This document shows positions 1 through 7,338 of a stretch of 13,440 nt of DNA, one piece after another. The DNA is taken from contig DASWMP010000085.1 of NCBI GenBank assembly GCA_036399695.1, forward strand, positions 1 to 13,440. The letters run 5' to 3'. Position 1 is the stretch's first letter. Every line of letters begins with the position of its first letter. Below the pieces are notes generated by a model. The model saw nothing but the letters and a program-made list of their open reading frames with translations. It was not told the origin of the DNA and did no database searches. Source of the DNA: DASVEE01 sp036399695. GTDB taxonomy: Bacteria > Acidobacteriota > Thermoanaerobaculia > Gp7-AA8. The position numbers were made by a program, and so were the translations under genes.

Positions 1-131
1 CTTGTTGGCCAAGCCTCAGTCGACCCTACTTGCTAACGTGTTGATCGCGACGCCGTGCGCCGAGCCTATGGCAACAAGCGCTGCGGGCCGTGCCCGCCCG
101 CCGGAGGCCCCCCGGTCGTCTCTCTGTCGAA

Positions 132-1496
132 CTACGCGATCCAGACCGTCTTCACGTTCACGAACTCGCGGATTCCGTAGACGCCGAGCTCGCGGCCGAA
201 GCCCGAGTGCTTCGTACCGCCGAACGGGACGCGCGGGTCCGAGGCCACCATCGCGTTCACGAACACCTGGCCGGAGTCGATGCCGTCGATGAACCGCTTC
301 ATCTCTTCGTCGTCGTTCGTCCAGACGCTCGCGCCGAGCCCGAACGTCGTCGCGTTCGCGATGCGCACCGCTTCGTCGACGGAGTCCACGCGGAACAGCG
401 AAGCCACCGGTCCGAACGTCTCCTCGCCGTATGCCGGCGCCGACTCCGGGATGTCGCTCAGGATCGTCGGCGCGTAGAAGTGGCCGCGGTCGCCGATGCG
501 TTTCCCGCCGGTGAGCAGCTTCGCGCCGGCGTCGACCGAGGCGCGCACCTGCTCGTCCAGATCGTCGACGAGCTGCCGGTTCGCCAGCGGGCCGACTTCC
601 GTCGCTTCGTCGAGCGGGTCGCCGATCTTCAGCGCTTCGAATGCCGCGACCATCTTCGACTCGAACTCGCCGGCGATGTCGCGGTGGAGGATGAAGCGCT
701 TCGCTGCGATGCAGGACTGCCCGTTGTTGACGATACGCGCCTTCACGCCGATCTTCACCGCCTCGTCGAGGTCCGCGCTCGGCATCACGATGAACGGATC
801 GCTGCCCCCCAGCTCGAGGACCGACTTCTTGATCTGCTTCGCCGCGGCGGAGGCGACGCTCGCGCCGGCCGGCTCGCTGCCGGTGAGCGTGGCGGCGCGG
901 ATCCGCTCGTCGTCCAGCAGCTTCGCCACCGCGTCCGACCCGATCAGCAGCGTCTGAAACTCACCGTCACTGAAGCCGGCGTCGACCAACACCTGCTCGA
1001 TCGCCAGCGCCGACTGCGGCACGTTCGACGCGTGCTTGAGCAGCCCCACGTTACCCGCCATCAGCGCCGGAGCGGCGAACCGGAACACTTGCCAGAAGGG
1101 GAAGTTCCACGGCATGACCGCCAGGATCGCGCCGAGCGGCTCATAGCGGACGTAGCTCTCCTTTGCGTCCGTCTCGATGTGCTCGTCCGCGAGCTGCGCT
1201 TCCGCCTGCTCCGCGTAGTAGCGGCAGACGGTCGCGCATTTCTTCACCTCGGCTACGGCGGCGGTGACGGGCTTCCCCATCTCCAGCGTGATCATGCGGC
1301 CGTACTCGGCGGCGCGCTCCTCGAGGATCTCGGCGGCGCGAAGCATGCGGCTGGCGCGCTCGGCGAAGGAGCGCGCACGGTTGACGCGGAACGCCTCCAC
1401 CGCGCGCTGCAGCTTTCCTTCGAGCTGCGCCTCGTCGAGCGCTTCGAACGTGAGGAGCGTCTCACCGGTGGCGGGGTTCACGGTGGCGATGGCCAT
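132..1496 (-). CDS. NAD(P)-dependent succinate-semialdehyde dehydrogenase (YneI/Sad-type aldehyde dehydrogenase)
   Basis: The 454-residue product is a full-length aldehyde dehydrogenase, the usual size for the Sad/YneI group of succinate-semialdehyde dehydrogenases. That group oxidises succinic semialdehyde to succinate in the cytoplasm (GABA and related catabolism). Visible motifs: N-terminal NPATGE (7-12), PWNFPFWQ (129-136) with oxyanion Asn131, the ELGGSDPF block (228-235) with general base Glu228, GQSC (259-262) with nucleophile Cys262, and EETFGPV (358-364). LGGSDPFIV is typical of this subgroup. The reading frame stays open about 600 bp further upstream. I chose the ATG at 1496 because the family begins with this MAIATVNPATGE-like stretch. 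There is no clear Shine-Dalgarno sequence; a TATGAT hexamer lies 6 nt upstream. The gene is divergent from the S41 peptidase. Family assignment is firm; substrate and cofactor are inferred. Confidence 0.93.
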   Translation of the reverse strand: MAIATVNPATGETLLTFEALDEAQLEGKLQRAVEAFRVNRARSFAERASRMLRAAEILEERAAEYGRMITLEMGKPVTAAVAEVKKCATVCRYYAEQAEAQLADEHIETDAKESYVRYEPLGAILAVMPWNFPFWQVFRFAAPALMAGNVGLLKHASNVPQSALAIEQVLVDAGFSDGEFQTLLIGSDAVAKLLDDERIRAATLTGSEPAGASVASAAAKQIKKSVLELGGSDPFIVMPSADLDEAVKIGVKARIVNNGQSCIAAKRFILHRDIAGEFESKMVAAFEALKIGDPLDEATEVGPLANRQLVDDLDEQVRASVDAGAKLLTGGKRIGDRGHFYAPTILSDIPESAPAYGEETFGPVASLFRVDSVDEAVRIANATTFGLGASVWTNDDEEMKRFIDGIDSGQVFVNAMVASDPRVPFGGTKHSGFGRELGVYGIREFVNVKTVWIA

Positions 1497-1502
1497 GCGC
1501 CG

Positions 1503-1508
1503 ATCATA
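1503..1508 (-). promoter_or_regulatory. Candidate -10 element (TATGAT) for a leaderless dehydrogenase transcript
   Basis: On the minus strand TATGAT matches the TATAAT consensus at 5 of 6 positions. It ends 6 nt before the ATG at 1496, so transcription would begin at or next to the start codon. No good -35 hexamer is visible at the standard distance. The call rests on position, A/T content in a GC-rich context and the lack of a ribosome binding site. Confidence 0.4.
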
Positions 1509-1727
1509 GTGCACGGCGGCGGCCACACGCGCGGCCGTGGCAGCAGCCGGACGCTGCCGCGCGTCGCCTTCACGGACCACATCGTCACGGCGGATCATCG
1601 GGGTGCTGGCGACGCGAAGGAGCACGCCGTTGCACATTCGTTTCAAGATTCGTCCCGGCCGGCGTTTCAATTGAAGGCGCGTAATCACCGCTGATGCGAC
1701 GGCACACCGGAACATAGAGGAGGACAG

Positions 1728-3044
1728 GTGAAACCCATTCTCGGGATGTTGGTGCTCTTGCTGATGTCCACCACCGTGGAAGCAGGTGAATGGCGGCTGA
1801 CCGGCGGGAACGACGGCTATGTGATGGAGACGAGCGACGCGGCCGTGACGCTGCGCAACGACCGCGACACGACGTACGGCAGCGCGTCCACCGAGGTGCC
1901 GGCGGAGGGGATGCGCGCGAGGCGCGTGACGCTGTCGGCCGATGTGGAGACACGCGGCGTCACGCAGGGAGCGACGCTGACGCTCGTGATCAAACGAGGC
2001 AACGGTTCGACGATTGGCGAGCACGACCTGAGCGTTTACGGCGATACCAGCCGGACGCGCCGCGGCGTAACGCTCCCGGTGCCGGACGATGCCACGGCGA
2101 TCGCATACGGTGTCTCGATGCATGGCGGCGGGACCATCACCGCCCGCAACCTCCGTCTCGAGACCTCCCCCTGGGACATGACGGCGCCGCCGTCGCGGGA
2201 GGCGGGACGCGTCCTCGAAGCAGCGATAGCAATCGTGCGCAACAACGCCTTGCGCCGCCGGGAAGTGAACTGGAACGAGGCGCTGCCGCGCGTCCGTACG
2301 CTCGCCGCCGGCGCACGGCAGTCATCCGAAGTCTATGCCGCGATTGGCCAGCTCCTCAGCGAGCTCGGCGATCGCCACAGCTTCGTCATGAAGCCGGGAT
2401 CGTCGTCCGCCGCTCGCGTGAATCGCCCGGCGGAAGCGCGAGCCCTCCCCAACGGCATCGGCTATGTCGAAGTGCCGGGCTACCTCGGCGGTGACACCGG
2501 CGCGATGCGCGCCTGGACGAAGGAGATGCACGACGCCCTCGCCGCCACCGACGCCCCCTGCGGCTGGATCGTCGACGTCCGCGCGAACCTCGGCGGCACG
2601 CCACTCCCGATGCTCGCCGGGTTGAAGCCGTTCCTCGGCAGTGCGGGAGTCGGCGCGAACGTACCGCTCATCGGCAAACCGCAACCGTGGGTACCGGGTT
2701 TCGGCGTCAACATGCCGCCGCCGGCCTCCCTGCGCGCGCTACGCAACGCGCCCGTGGCCGTGCTCACCGGACCCTGGACCGCCAGTGCCGGCGAGCTCGT
2801 CGCGATCGCGTTCCGCGGCCGCGCCGATACACGTTCGTTCGGGCAGCCCACCGCCGGCGTCTCCACGGCCAACTCCACGTACCGCCTCCCGGACGGCGGC
2901 CGCATCGTCCTGACCACCGCCGTCATGGCCGACCGGCGAGGTAACAGCTACGGCAGCCAGGTCCCGCCGGATGAAATCACCGAAGGTGATGAAGCCACAC
3001 TGGCTGCAGCAATGGAGTGGCTGAAACGCACCTGCTCCCGGTGA
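1728..3044 (+). CDS. Secreted S41-family peptidase with N-terminal beta-sandwich-like region
   Basis: The 438-residue product starts with a signal peptide (about 1-19: Lys2, a hydrophobic core, cleavage after VEA) and is probably periplasmic or secreted. Residues 20-147 look like a beta-rich, carbohydrate-binding-like module with no enzymatic motif. Residues 155-436 resemble the S41 (tail-specific protease/C-terminal processing peptidase) fold: LGDRHS (213-218) with His217, a hydrophobic strand IVDVRANLGG (281-290), and TASAGE (351-356) with probable nucleophile Ser353, then GQPTAGVST (372-380). The Lys of the CtpA-type Ser/Lys dyad is not seen; the N-terminal His plus SAGE pattern fits the tricorn-like branch. 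No PDZ domain is apparent. Translation starts at GTG 1728 behind a strong GAGGAGGA (1717-1724); an ATG six codons later would shorten the signal peptide. It is convergent with hslU. The natural substrate is unknown. Confidence 0.85.
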   Translation: MKPILGMLVLLLMSTTVEAGEWRLTGGNDGYVMETSDAAVTLRNDRDTTYGSASTEVPAEGMRARRVTLSADVETRGVTQGATLTLVIKRGNGSTIGEHDLSVYGDTSRTRRGVTLPVPDDATAIAYGVSMHGGGTITARNLRLETSPWDMTAPPSREAGRVLEAAIAIVRNNALRRREVNWNEALPRVRTLAAGARQSSEVYAAIGQLLSELGDRHSFVMKPGSSSAARVNRPAEARALPNGIGYVEVPGYLGGDTGAMRAWTKEMHDALAATDAPCGWIVDVRANLGGTPLPMLAGLKPFLGSAGVGANVPLIGKPQPWVPGFGVNMPPPASLRALRNAPVAVLTGPWTASAGELVAIAFRGRADTRSFGQPTAGVSTANSTYRLPDGGRIVLTTAVMADRRGNSYGSQVPPDEITEGDEATLAAAMEWLKRTCSR

Positions 3045-3097
3045 CTGATCCGACCGCGGGTGACTTGAATCCGACTTGGTGATTTGAGCCGACGGCG
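3041..3097. repeat. Three imperfect 19-bp tandem units over the S41 gene stop codon
   Basis: Units start at 3041, 3060 and 3079, each opening with GTGA and carrying a (A/G)(T/G)CCGAC core. The first unit contains the TGA stop of the peptidase gene. The array fills most of the short convergent gap before the end of hslU. No terminator hairpin with a T-run is visible there on either strand. Confidence 0.5.
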
Positions 3098-3111
3098 GGT
3101 CGAACCGATCC

Positions 3112-4521
3112 CTACAGCACGTACCTGCTCAGGTCCTCATCCTTGATCACGTCCGCCAGCACCCGCTGCACGTAAGCCGCGTTCACCACGACCTCCTGCC
3201 CCGGCATTTCGCTGGCCTCGAACGAGAGCTCGTCCAGCAGGCGCTCGAGGATCGTGTGCAGGCGGCGGGCGCCGATGTTCTCCGTCTTGTCGTTGACGAG
3301 TGCCGCGTAGCGTGCGAGCTCCGCGATGGCGTCGTCTTCGAAGCGGAGCGTGACCCCTTCCGTGCCCAGCAGTGCCGTGTACTGCATCGTGAGGGCGTTC
3401 TGCGGCTCGCGGAGGATGCGCACGAAATCGTCTTCCGTCAGCGACTCGAGCTCCACCCGGATCGGGAAGCGCCCCTGCAGCTCGGGGATGAGGTCGGACG
3501 GCTTGGCCACGTGGAAGGCACCGGCGGCAATGAAGAGGATGTGGTCCGTCTTCACCATGCCGTACTTTGTGTTGACGGTCGTGCCTTCGACGATCGGCAG
3601 CAGGTCGCGCTGTACGCCTTCGCGGGAGATGTCGGGGCCGTGGCCGGAGGACTGGCGGCCGGCGATCTTGTCGATCTCGTCGAGAAAGACCATGCCGCTC
3701 TGCTCGACGCGCTCGATCGCTTCGCGGGCGACGTTCTGCTGGTCCACCAGCTTCTCCGCTTCTTGCTGGATCAGGATCTCGCGCGCTTCACCGATGCGCA
3801 TCTTCTTCCGCCGCTCGCGGCCGCCGAAGAGGCCCGGCAGCATGTCTTTCATGTTGATGCCGATCTCTTCGACGCCCTGGGGCGTGAACATCTCGACGGA
3901 CGGGAAGCCCTGCTCTTTCACGTCGACGTCCACTTCGCGCTCGTCGAGCTTTCCCTCGTCGAGCCAGCGGCCGAGCTTTTCGCGCGTCTCGCTGGACGAC
4001 TCTTCCTCGACCGGCTGCGGCGAGGAGACGAACGCCGGCCGCGCCCGCGGAGGACGGGAGTCCGGCAGCAGCAGGTCGAGGATGCGCTCGCGGGCGTTGC
4101 GCTCGGCGGCTTCGCGGACCTGCTTGTTCTTCTCGTCGCGGACGAGCTTGACGCCGATCTCCGTCAGGTCGCGCACGATCGATTCGACGTCACGGCCGAC
4201 GTAGCCGACTTCCGTGAACTTCGACGCTTCGATCTTCAGGAACGGGGAGCGTGTCAGCTTTGCCAGGCGGCGGGCGATCTCGGTCTTTCCGACGCCGGTC
4301 GGTCCGATCATGATGATGTTCTTCGGCGCGATCTCGTCGCGCAGGCCGGCCGGAAGCTGCTGCCGGCGCCAGCGATTGCGCAGGGCGATGGCCACGGCGC
4401 GCTTGGCGGCCCGCTGCCCGACGATGTACTTGTCGAGCTCGCGTACGATTTCCTTCGGGGTGAGGCGCTCCGCATCCGCATGCGCGAGCTCGGGCGTGAC
4501 GCCCGGGAGTTGAGTGATCAT
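3112..4521 (-). CDS. hslU: ATP-dependent protease ATPase subunit HslU (ClpY)
   Basis: HslU is the AAA+ unfoldase that caps the HslV peptidase in the two-component cytoplasmic HslUV (ClpYQ) protease. The 469-residue product shows the N-terminal TPKEIVRELDKYIVGQ region (21-36), Walker A GPTGVGKT (73-80), the pore loop GYVGRD (106-111), a charged I-domain of roughly 110-245, Walker B VFLDEIDK (278-285), a sensor-2 GARRLHT (417-423) and the conserved C-terminal tail ending DLSRYVL, which docks into HslV. It is slightly longer than E. coli HslU (443 aa), through about 18 extra N-terminal residues and the I-domain. The ATG overlaps the hslV stop codon as ATGA (4518-4521) and has no Shine-Dalgarno sequence, so translational coupling to hslV is likely. 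Confidence 0.98.
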   Translation of the reverse strand: MITQLPGVTPELAHADAERLTPKEIVRELDKYIVGQRAAKRAVAIALRNRWRRQQLPAGLRDEIAPKNIIMIGPTGVGKTEIARRLAKLTRSPFLKIEASKFTEVGYVGRDVESIVRDLTEIGVKLVRDEKNKQVREAAERNARERILDLLLPDSRPPRARPAFVSSPQPVEEESSSETREKLGRWLDEGKLDEREVDVDVKEQGFPSVEMFTPQGVEEIGINMKDMLPGLFGGRERRKKMRIGEAREILIQQEAEKLVDQQNVAREAIERVEQSGMVFLDEIDKIAGRQSSGHGPDISREGVQRDLLPIVEGTTVNTKYGMVKTDHILFIAAGAFHVAKPSDLIPELQGRFPIRVELESLTEDDFVRILREPQNALTMQYTALLGTEGVTLRFEDDAIAELARYAALVNDKTENIGARRLHTILERLLDELSFEASEMPGQEVVVNAAYVQRVLADVIKDEDLSRYVL

Positions 4522-5063
4522 GACTGGAGGCTCTCGACTGTGATGTTGTCGTTCGTATAGATGCAGATGGCCGCCGCGATCCGCAGCGACTCCTCGGCAA
4601 TGGTGGACGCCGACATGTCCGTGTGCTTCATCAGCGCCCGCGCAGCGGCGAGCGCGAATGCGCCGCCGGAGCCGATCGCCAGGATGCCGTCGTCCGGCTG
4701 GATCAGGTCGCCCGTGCCGGAGATGAGGTAGGCCTTCTCGTTGTTGGCGACGATGAGCATGGCCTGCAACTGGCGGAGGTACTTGTCCATGCGCCAGTCC
4801 TTGGCCAGCTCGACGACCGACCGTTCCATGTTGCCGCGATACTCCTCGAGCTTCGCCTCGAAGCGGGAGAAGAGGGCGAAGGCATCGGCAGCGGAGCCGG
4901 CGAAGCCCGCCAGAATCTTGTCGTGGTAGAGGCGGCGCACCTTGGCAGCGCCATGCTTCATCACAGTGTTGCCGACCGTGACCTGACCGTCGCCGGCCAG
5001 TGAAACCTGCCCGTCGCGACGGACGCAGATGACGGTCGTCGCGCGAATCACCATTTCTTCCAT
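4518..5063 (-). CDS. hslV: ATP-dependent protease proteolytic subunit HslV (ClpQ)
   Basis: HslV forms the double-hexameric threonine peptidase core of HslUV. The 181-residue product contains TTVICVRR (9-16), AGDGQVTVGN (23-32), KVRRL (41-45) and GSGG (131-134). If Thr9 is mature Thr1, then Asp25, Lys41 and Ser132 fall at mature positions 17, 33 and 124, the known active-site set, so all catalytic residues are present. The start at 5063 implies an 8-residue propeptide (MEEMVIRA) removed by autoprocessing. ATG 5054 would leave a 5-residue one. The frame stays open to 5156, but that extension would overlap the upstream gene and has no family support. It lies 16 bp after the pseudouridine synthase stop and overlaps hslU by 4 bp. 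A TACGAT hexamer at 5074-5079 could give an internal transcript. Confidence 0.97.
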   Translation of the reverse strand: MEEMVIRATTVICVRRDGQVSLAGDGQVTVGNTVMKHGAAKVRRLYHDKILAGFAGSAADAFALFSRFEAKLEEYRGNMERSVVELAKDWRMDKYLRQLQAMLIVANNEKAYLISGTGDLIQPDDGILAIGSGGAFALAAARALMKHTDMSASTIAEESLRIAAAICIYTNDNITVESLQS

Positions 5064-5079
5064 AGCGCGGCGGATCGTA

Positions 5080-5796
5080 TCAAACGGGGGGAAAGTCGGC
5101 CGGTAACGGTGCCGTGAGGATTCCACCGAGCTCTTCGTGCTCGAGCCGCCAGGCATGCAACAGCATCCGCGGCGCCGCCGCCGACCCGCCGTAGCGGCGG
5201 TCGCCCCGGATCGGATGGCCGATGGACGAGAGGTGGATGCGGATCTGGTGCATGCGACCGGTGCCGATCTCGACCTCGACGAGGCTGTCGCCGCGAGGAC
5301 GGACGATCGTCAGTGCGTCTTTGCCATCGATGGGGGTGTCGATGGTGCGCTCTTCGGCGATGGTGCCGTCGACGACCGCCAGGTAAGTCTTGCGGATGGA
5401 GCGCGAGGCGAAGAGCTGTGACAGTTGCGAAGCGGCATCGCGCGTCCGGGCGAAGACCACCACGCCGCTCGTGCCGGTATCGAGCCGGTGCACGAGGAAG
5501 ATCGAGCCGTAGCGGACGCGCAGCAGCTCCTCGAGCGAGCGTAGCGCACGGTCGCGCGTCGGCTGCGTGGGCATCCCGGCCGGCTTGTCGACGGCGATCC
5601 ACTCGTCCGTCTGCTGGATGATCGTGAGCTCGGGTAGGGCCTCGACGATGGTGATGCGATCGCTGTCCGCAACTTCGCGAGACGCGATCCCCACCGGCCG
5701 GTCATTCACCAGCACCCGCCGCTCCGAGATCAGCTCCCGCGCCTTCGTCCGCGAGATCCCCGCATTCCGCGCCGCCACCGCCTGATCGAGTCGCAT
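5080..5796 (-). CDS. RluA-family pseudouridine synthase with S4 RNA-binding domain
   Basis: This enzyme isomerises specific uridines of rRNA or tRNA to pseudouridine. In the 238-residue product, residues 1-50 form an S4-type RNA-binding domain (MRLDQAVA, KARELISERRVLVNDRPV). The catalytic domain follows, with DKPAGMPTQP (70-79), HRLDTGTSG (103-111) carrying the invariant Asp106, GRMHQIRIHL (180-189) and a LLHAWRLEHE block (212-221). These are RluA-subfamily motifs. The protein is clearly shorter than RluD (about 326 aa) or RluC, lacking most of their spacer and tail, so the target nucleotide cannot be assigned. It is first in a cluster with hslV (16-bp gap) and hslU. The ATG at 5796 has no Shine-Dalgarno but has TATAAC 10 nt upstream and a 9-bp minisatellite just beyond. 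Confidence 0.92.
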   Translation of the reverse strand: MRLDQAVAARNAGISRTKARELISERRVLVNDRPVGIASREVADSDRITIVEALPELTIIQQTDEWIAVDKPAGMPTQPTRDRALRSLEELLRVRYGSIFLVHRLDTGTSGVVVFARTRDAASQLSQLFASRSIRKTYLAVVDGTIAEERTIDTPIDGKDALTIVRPRGDSLVEVEIGTGRMHQIRIHLSSIGHPIRGDRRYGGSAAAPRMLLHAWRLEHEELGGILTAPLPADFPPV

Positions 5797-5806
5797 GCCG
5801 TGCGGA

Positions 5807-5812
5807 GTTATA
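5807..5812 (-). promoter_or_regulatory. Candidate -10 element (TATAAC) for the pseudouridine synthase-hslVU cluster
   Basis: The minus-strand TATAAC matches TATAAT at 5 of 6 positions and ends 10 nt before ATG 5796, predicting a leader of only 0-4 nt. The minisatellite unit at 5831-5836 places a weak CTGTCC in the -35 position with an 18-bp spacer (3 of 6 consensus matches). This is an inference without expression data. Confidence 0.4.
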
Positions 5813-5874
5813 GGACAGATGGGACAAATAGGACAGATGGGACAGATGAGACAGATGGGACGGATGGACAGATG
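5813..5874. repeat. 9-bp minisatellite, seven units of GGACAGATG type
   Basis: Seven head-to-tail units run from 5813. Three are exact GGACAGATG (5813, 5831, 5840); the others are GGACAAATA, AGACAGATG, GGACGGATG and a final 8-bp GACAGATG. The array begins directly upstream of the candidate -10 of the pseudouridine synthase gene, so any -35 element of that promoter would lie inside it. Confidence 0.9.
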
Positions 5875-5911
5875 ATGCGCGCAGGAGCGGGCTCGGAGCG
5901 CCAGCGTCTTC

Positions 5912-6109
5912 AGCCCGCTATGCGGGCGGCAGCGGTGTAGCCCCGGGCGAAAGCCCGGGGTTTTTCGATCCGATCCAACGGGAGCCGGCGTAAGCCGGCG
6001 GCACTTGCACCGGGTGTCGCCGGCTCACGCCCGGCTCGACCACAAGAACCTCCGGGAATCCCCGGGCTTTTCGCCCGGGGCTACACCGCTGTCGCCCGCA
6101 GAGCGGGCT
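5912..6109. repeat. 198-bp nested inverted repeat built from palindromic modules
   Basis: The left arm 5912-5960 and right arm 6060-6109 are reverse complements with only two mismatches and one indel over about 50 bp. Each arm holds two hairpins: GCCCGC-TAT-GCGGGC (5913-5927), then CCCCGGGCGAAAGCCCGGGG (5941-5960). Between the arms is a second inverted pair, around 5982-6000 and 6018-6037, based on GCCGGC-GTAA-GCCGGC. The module order is therefore A-B-C...C'-B'-A'. It resembles REP/BIME-type intergenic repeats. No protein is encoded. It occupies most of the long gap between the pseudouridine synthase gene and recA. Confidence 0.85.
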
Positions 6110-6133
6110 ACGCCGTTACCGTCAAGCGGCAGC

Positions 6134-6199
6134 GGACAGACAAGAGTGTCTGTCCCACATCACGACAAACCAATGTGGGACAGACACTCCTGTCTGTCC
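6134..6199. repeat. 66-bp REP-like palindrome (paired GGACAGACA units)
   Basis: Arms 6134-6160 and 6173-6199 are reverse complements at 26 of 27 positions around a 12-nt loop. Each arm is a hairpin by itself: GGACAGACA (6134-6142), a 4-nt AGAG loop and TGTCTGTCC (6147-6155), followed by CACAT. The right arm carries one change that breaks its own stem slightly. A copy identical to 6132-6160 recurs at 13330-13358, so this is a dispersed element and not just a local terminator. It lies just beyond the recA terminator. Confidence 0.9.
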
Positions 6200-6203
6200 G
6201 GCC

Positions 6204-6237
6204 AAACAAAAAGCGCCGCCGGTTTCCCGGCGGCGCT
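6204..6237 (-). terminator. Rho-independent terminator of recA
   Basis: Read on the minus strand, AGCGCCGCCGG (6237-6227) pairs perfectly with CCGGCGGCGCT (6222-6212) across a GAAA tetraloop, giving an 11-bp GC-rich stem followed directly by TTTTTGTTT. It starts about 24 bp after the recA stop codon. On the plus strand the stem is not followed by a T-run, so it acts for recA only. Confidence 0.93.
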
Positions 6238-6261
6238 GAAGTGAACTGTGTTGCCGAAAAC

Positions 6262-7338
6262 CTACCGCCGCGACGCGCGCTCCGGCTTGATCTGCGGGAG
6301 GGCTTCGCTGTTGCCGCCTTCGATGAGGGTGAGGTCCGGGCCGCCGATGCCGAGGATTGTGCGGACTTTGCGCTCGATTTCGGTGGAGAGGTCGGAGTTT
6401 TCCTTGATGAAGAGCTTCGCGTTTTCGCGGCCCTGGCCGAGGCGGACGTCGCCGTAGGAGAACCAGGAGCCGGATTTTTCGATGATTTTGTTCTCGATGC
6501 CGATGTCGAGGAGCTCACCGGTTTTCGAGATGCCTTCGCCGTAGCCGACGTCGAACTCCGCCTGCCGGAAAGGTGCGGCGCACTTGTTCTTGACGACCTT
6601 CACCTTCACGCGCGAGCCGACGACTTCCTCACCTTCCTTGATCTGGTTGGTGCGGCGGATGTCGAGGCGGACCGACGCGTAGAACTTGAGCGCGCGGCCG
6701 CCGGTCGTCGTTTCGGGGTTGCCGAACATGACGCCGATCTTTTCGCGGATCTGGTTGATGAAGATCATCGACGTCTTCGACTTCGAGACGATGCCGGTCA
6801 GTTTGCGCAGCGCCTGCGACATGAGGCGGGCCTGCAGGCCGACGTGGCTGTCGCCCATCTCTCCTTCGAGCTCCGCGCGCGGCACGAGGGCGGCGACGGA
6901 GTCGATGACGATGACGTCGATGGCGCCGGAGCGCACCAGTACTTCGGCGATCTCCAGGGCCTGCTCGCCGCTGTCCGGCTGCGAGACCAGGAGGTTGTCG
7001 ACGTCGACGCCGAGCTTCTTGGCGTATTCGGCGTCGAGGGCGTGCTCGGCGTCGATGAATGCCGCCAGGCCGCCGACGCGCTGGGCTTCGGCGATCACGT
7101 GCAGCGAGAGGGTCGTTTTACCCGACGATTCCGGGCCGAAGATCTCGATGATGCGTCCGCGCGGGACGCCGCCGACGCCGAGGGCCGCGTCGACGCCGAT
7201 CGAGCCGGTCGAAATGGCGCTGATCGGCAGGAACTCTTTCGCGCCGAGGCGCATGATCGAGCCCTTGCCGAACTGGCGCTCGATCTGTGAAAGCGCCGTC
7301 TCTGCCGCTTTCATTTTGTCATTCGGTATGCTGGCCAT
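6262..7338 (-). CDS. recA: Recombinase RecA
   Basis: RecA polymerises on single-stranded DNA, drives homologous pairing and strand exchange, and triggers LexA self-cleavage. The 358-residue product is a normal length and shows GKGSIMRLG (24-32), Walker A GPESSGKT (68-75), FIDAEHALD (94-102) with catalytic Glu98, Walker B VIVIDSVAAL (142-151), loop 1 around 155-166, NQIREKIGVMFGNPETT (195-211) leading into loop 2, and KCAAPFRQAEF (252-262). The acidic C-terminal tail typical of E. coli RecA is reduced; the end is basic (KPERASRR). ATG 7338 is preceded by a strong Shine-Dalgarno (GAAGGAG at 7344-7350, minus strand) with 5-nt spacing. A promoter and a terminator bracket it as a single-gene unit. 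No intein is present. Confidence 0.99.
   Translation of the reverse strand: MASIPNDKMKAAETALSQIERQFGKGSIMRLGAKEFLPISAISTGSIGVDAALGVGGVPRGRIIEIFGPESSGKTTLSLHVIAEAQRVGGLAAFIDAEHALDAEYAKKLGVDVDNLLVSQPDSGEQALEIAEVLVRSGAIDVIVIDSVAALVPRAELEGEMGDSHVGLQARLMSQALRKLTGIVSKSKTSMIFINQIREKIGVMFGNPETTTGGRALKFYASVRLDIRRTNQIKEGEEVVGSRVKVKVVKNKCAAPFRQAEFDVGYGEGISKTGELLDIGIENKIIEKSGSWFSYGDVRLGQGRENAKLFIKENSDLSTEIERKVRTILGIGGPDLTLIEGGNSEALPQIKPERASRR

Noticed and set aside
1..131. Gene fragment or tRNA at the left edge
   Set aside because: Short frames on both strands show no family resemblance, and no cloverleaf or T-loop motif is visible.
1666..1675. TTCAATTGAA palindrome between the dehydrogenase and peptidase genes as an operator
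   Set aside because: A perfect 10-bp palindrome, but with no adjoining promoter elements or regulator gene; too short to support a call.
90..1694. 534-residue open frame on the plus strand opposite the aldehyde dehydrogenase
   Set aside because: Arg/Asp/His-rich composition with no domain, fully antisense to a gene with intact motifs; a GC-driven shadow frame.
3256..4560. 434-residue plus-strand frame opposite hslU
   Set aside because: Antisense to hslU, low-complexity Asp/Leu/Arg composition and no recognisable motif.
5941..5965. Plus-strand intrinsic terminator (8-bp stem, GAAA loop, five T)
   Set aside because: It has the right shape, but there is no plus-strand gene upstream for about 2.9 kb and the same hairpin recurs without a T-run in the mirror arm, so it is a repeat module.
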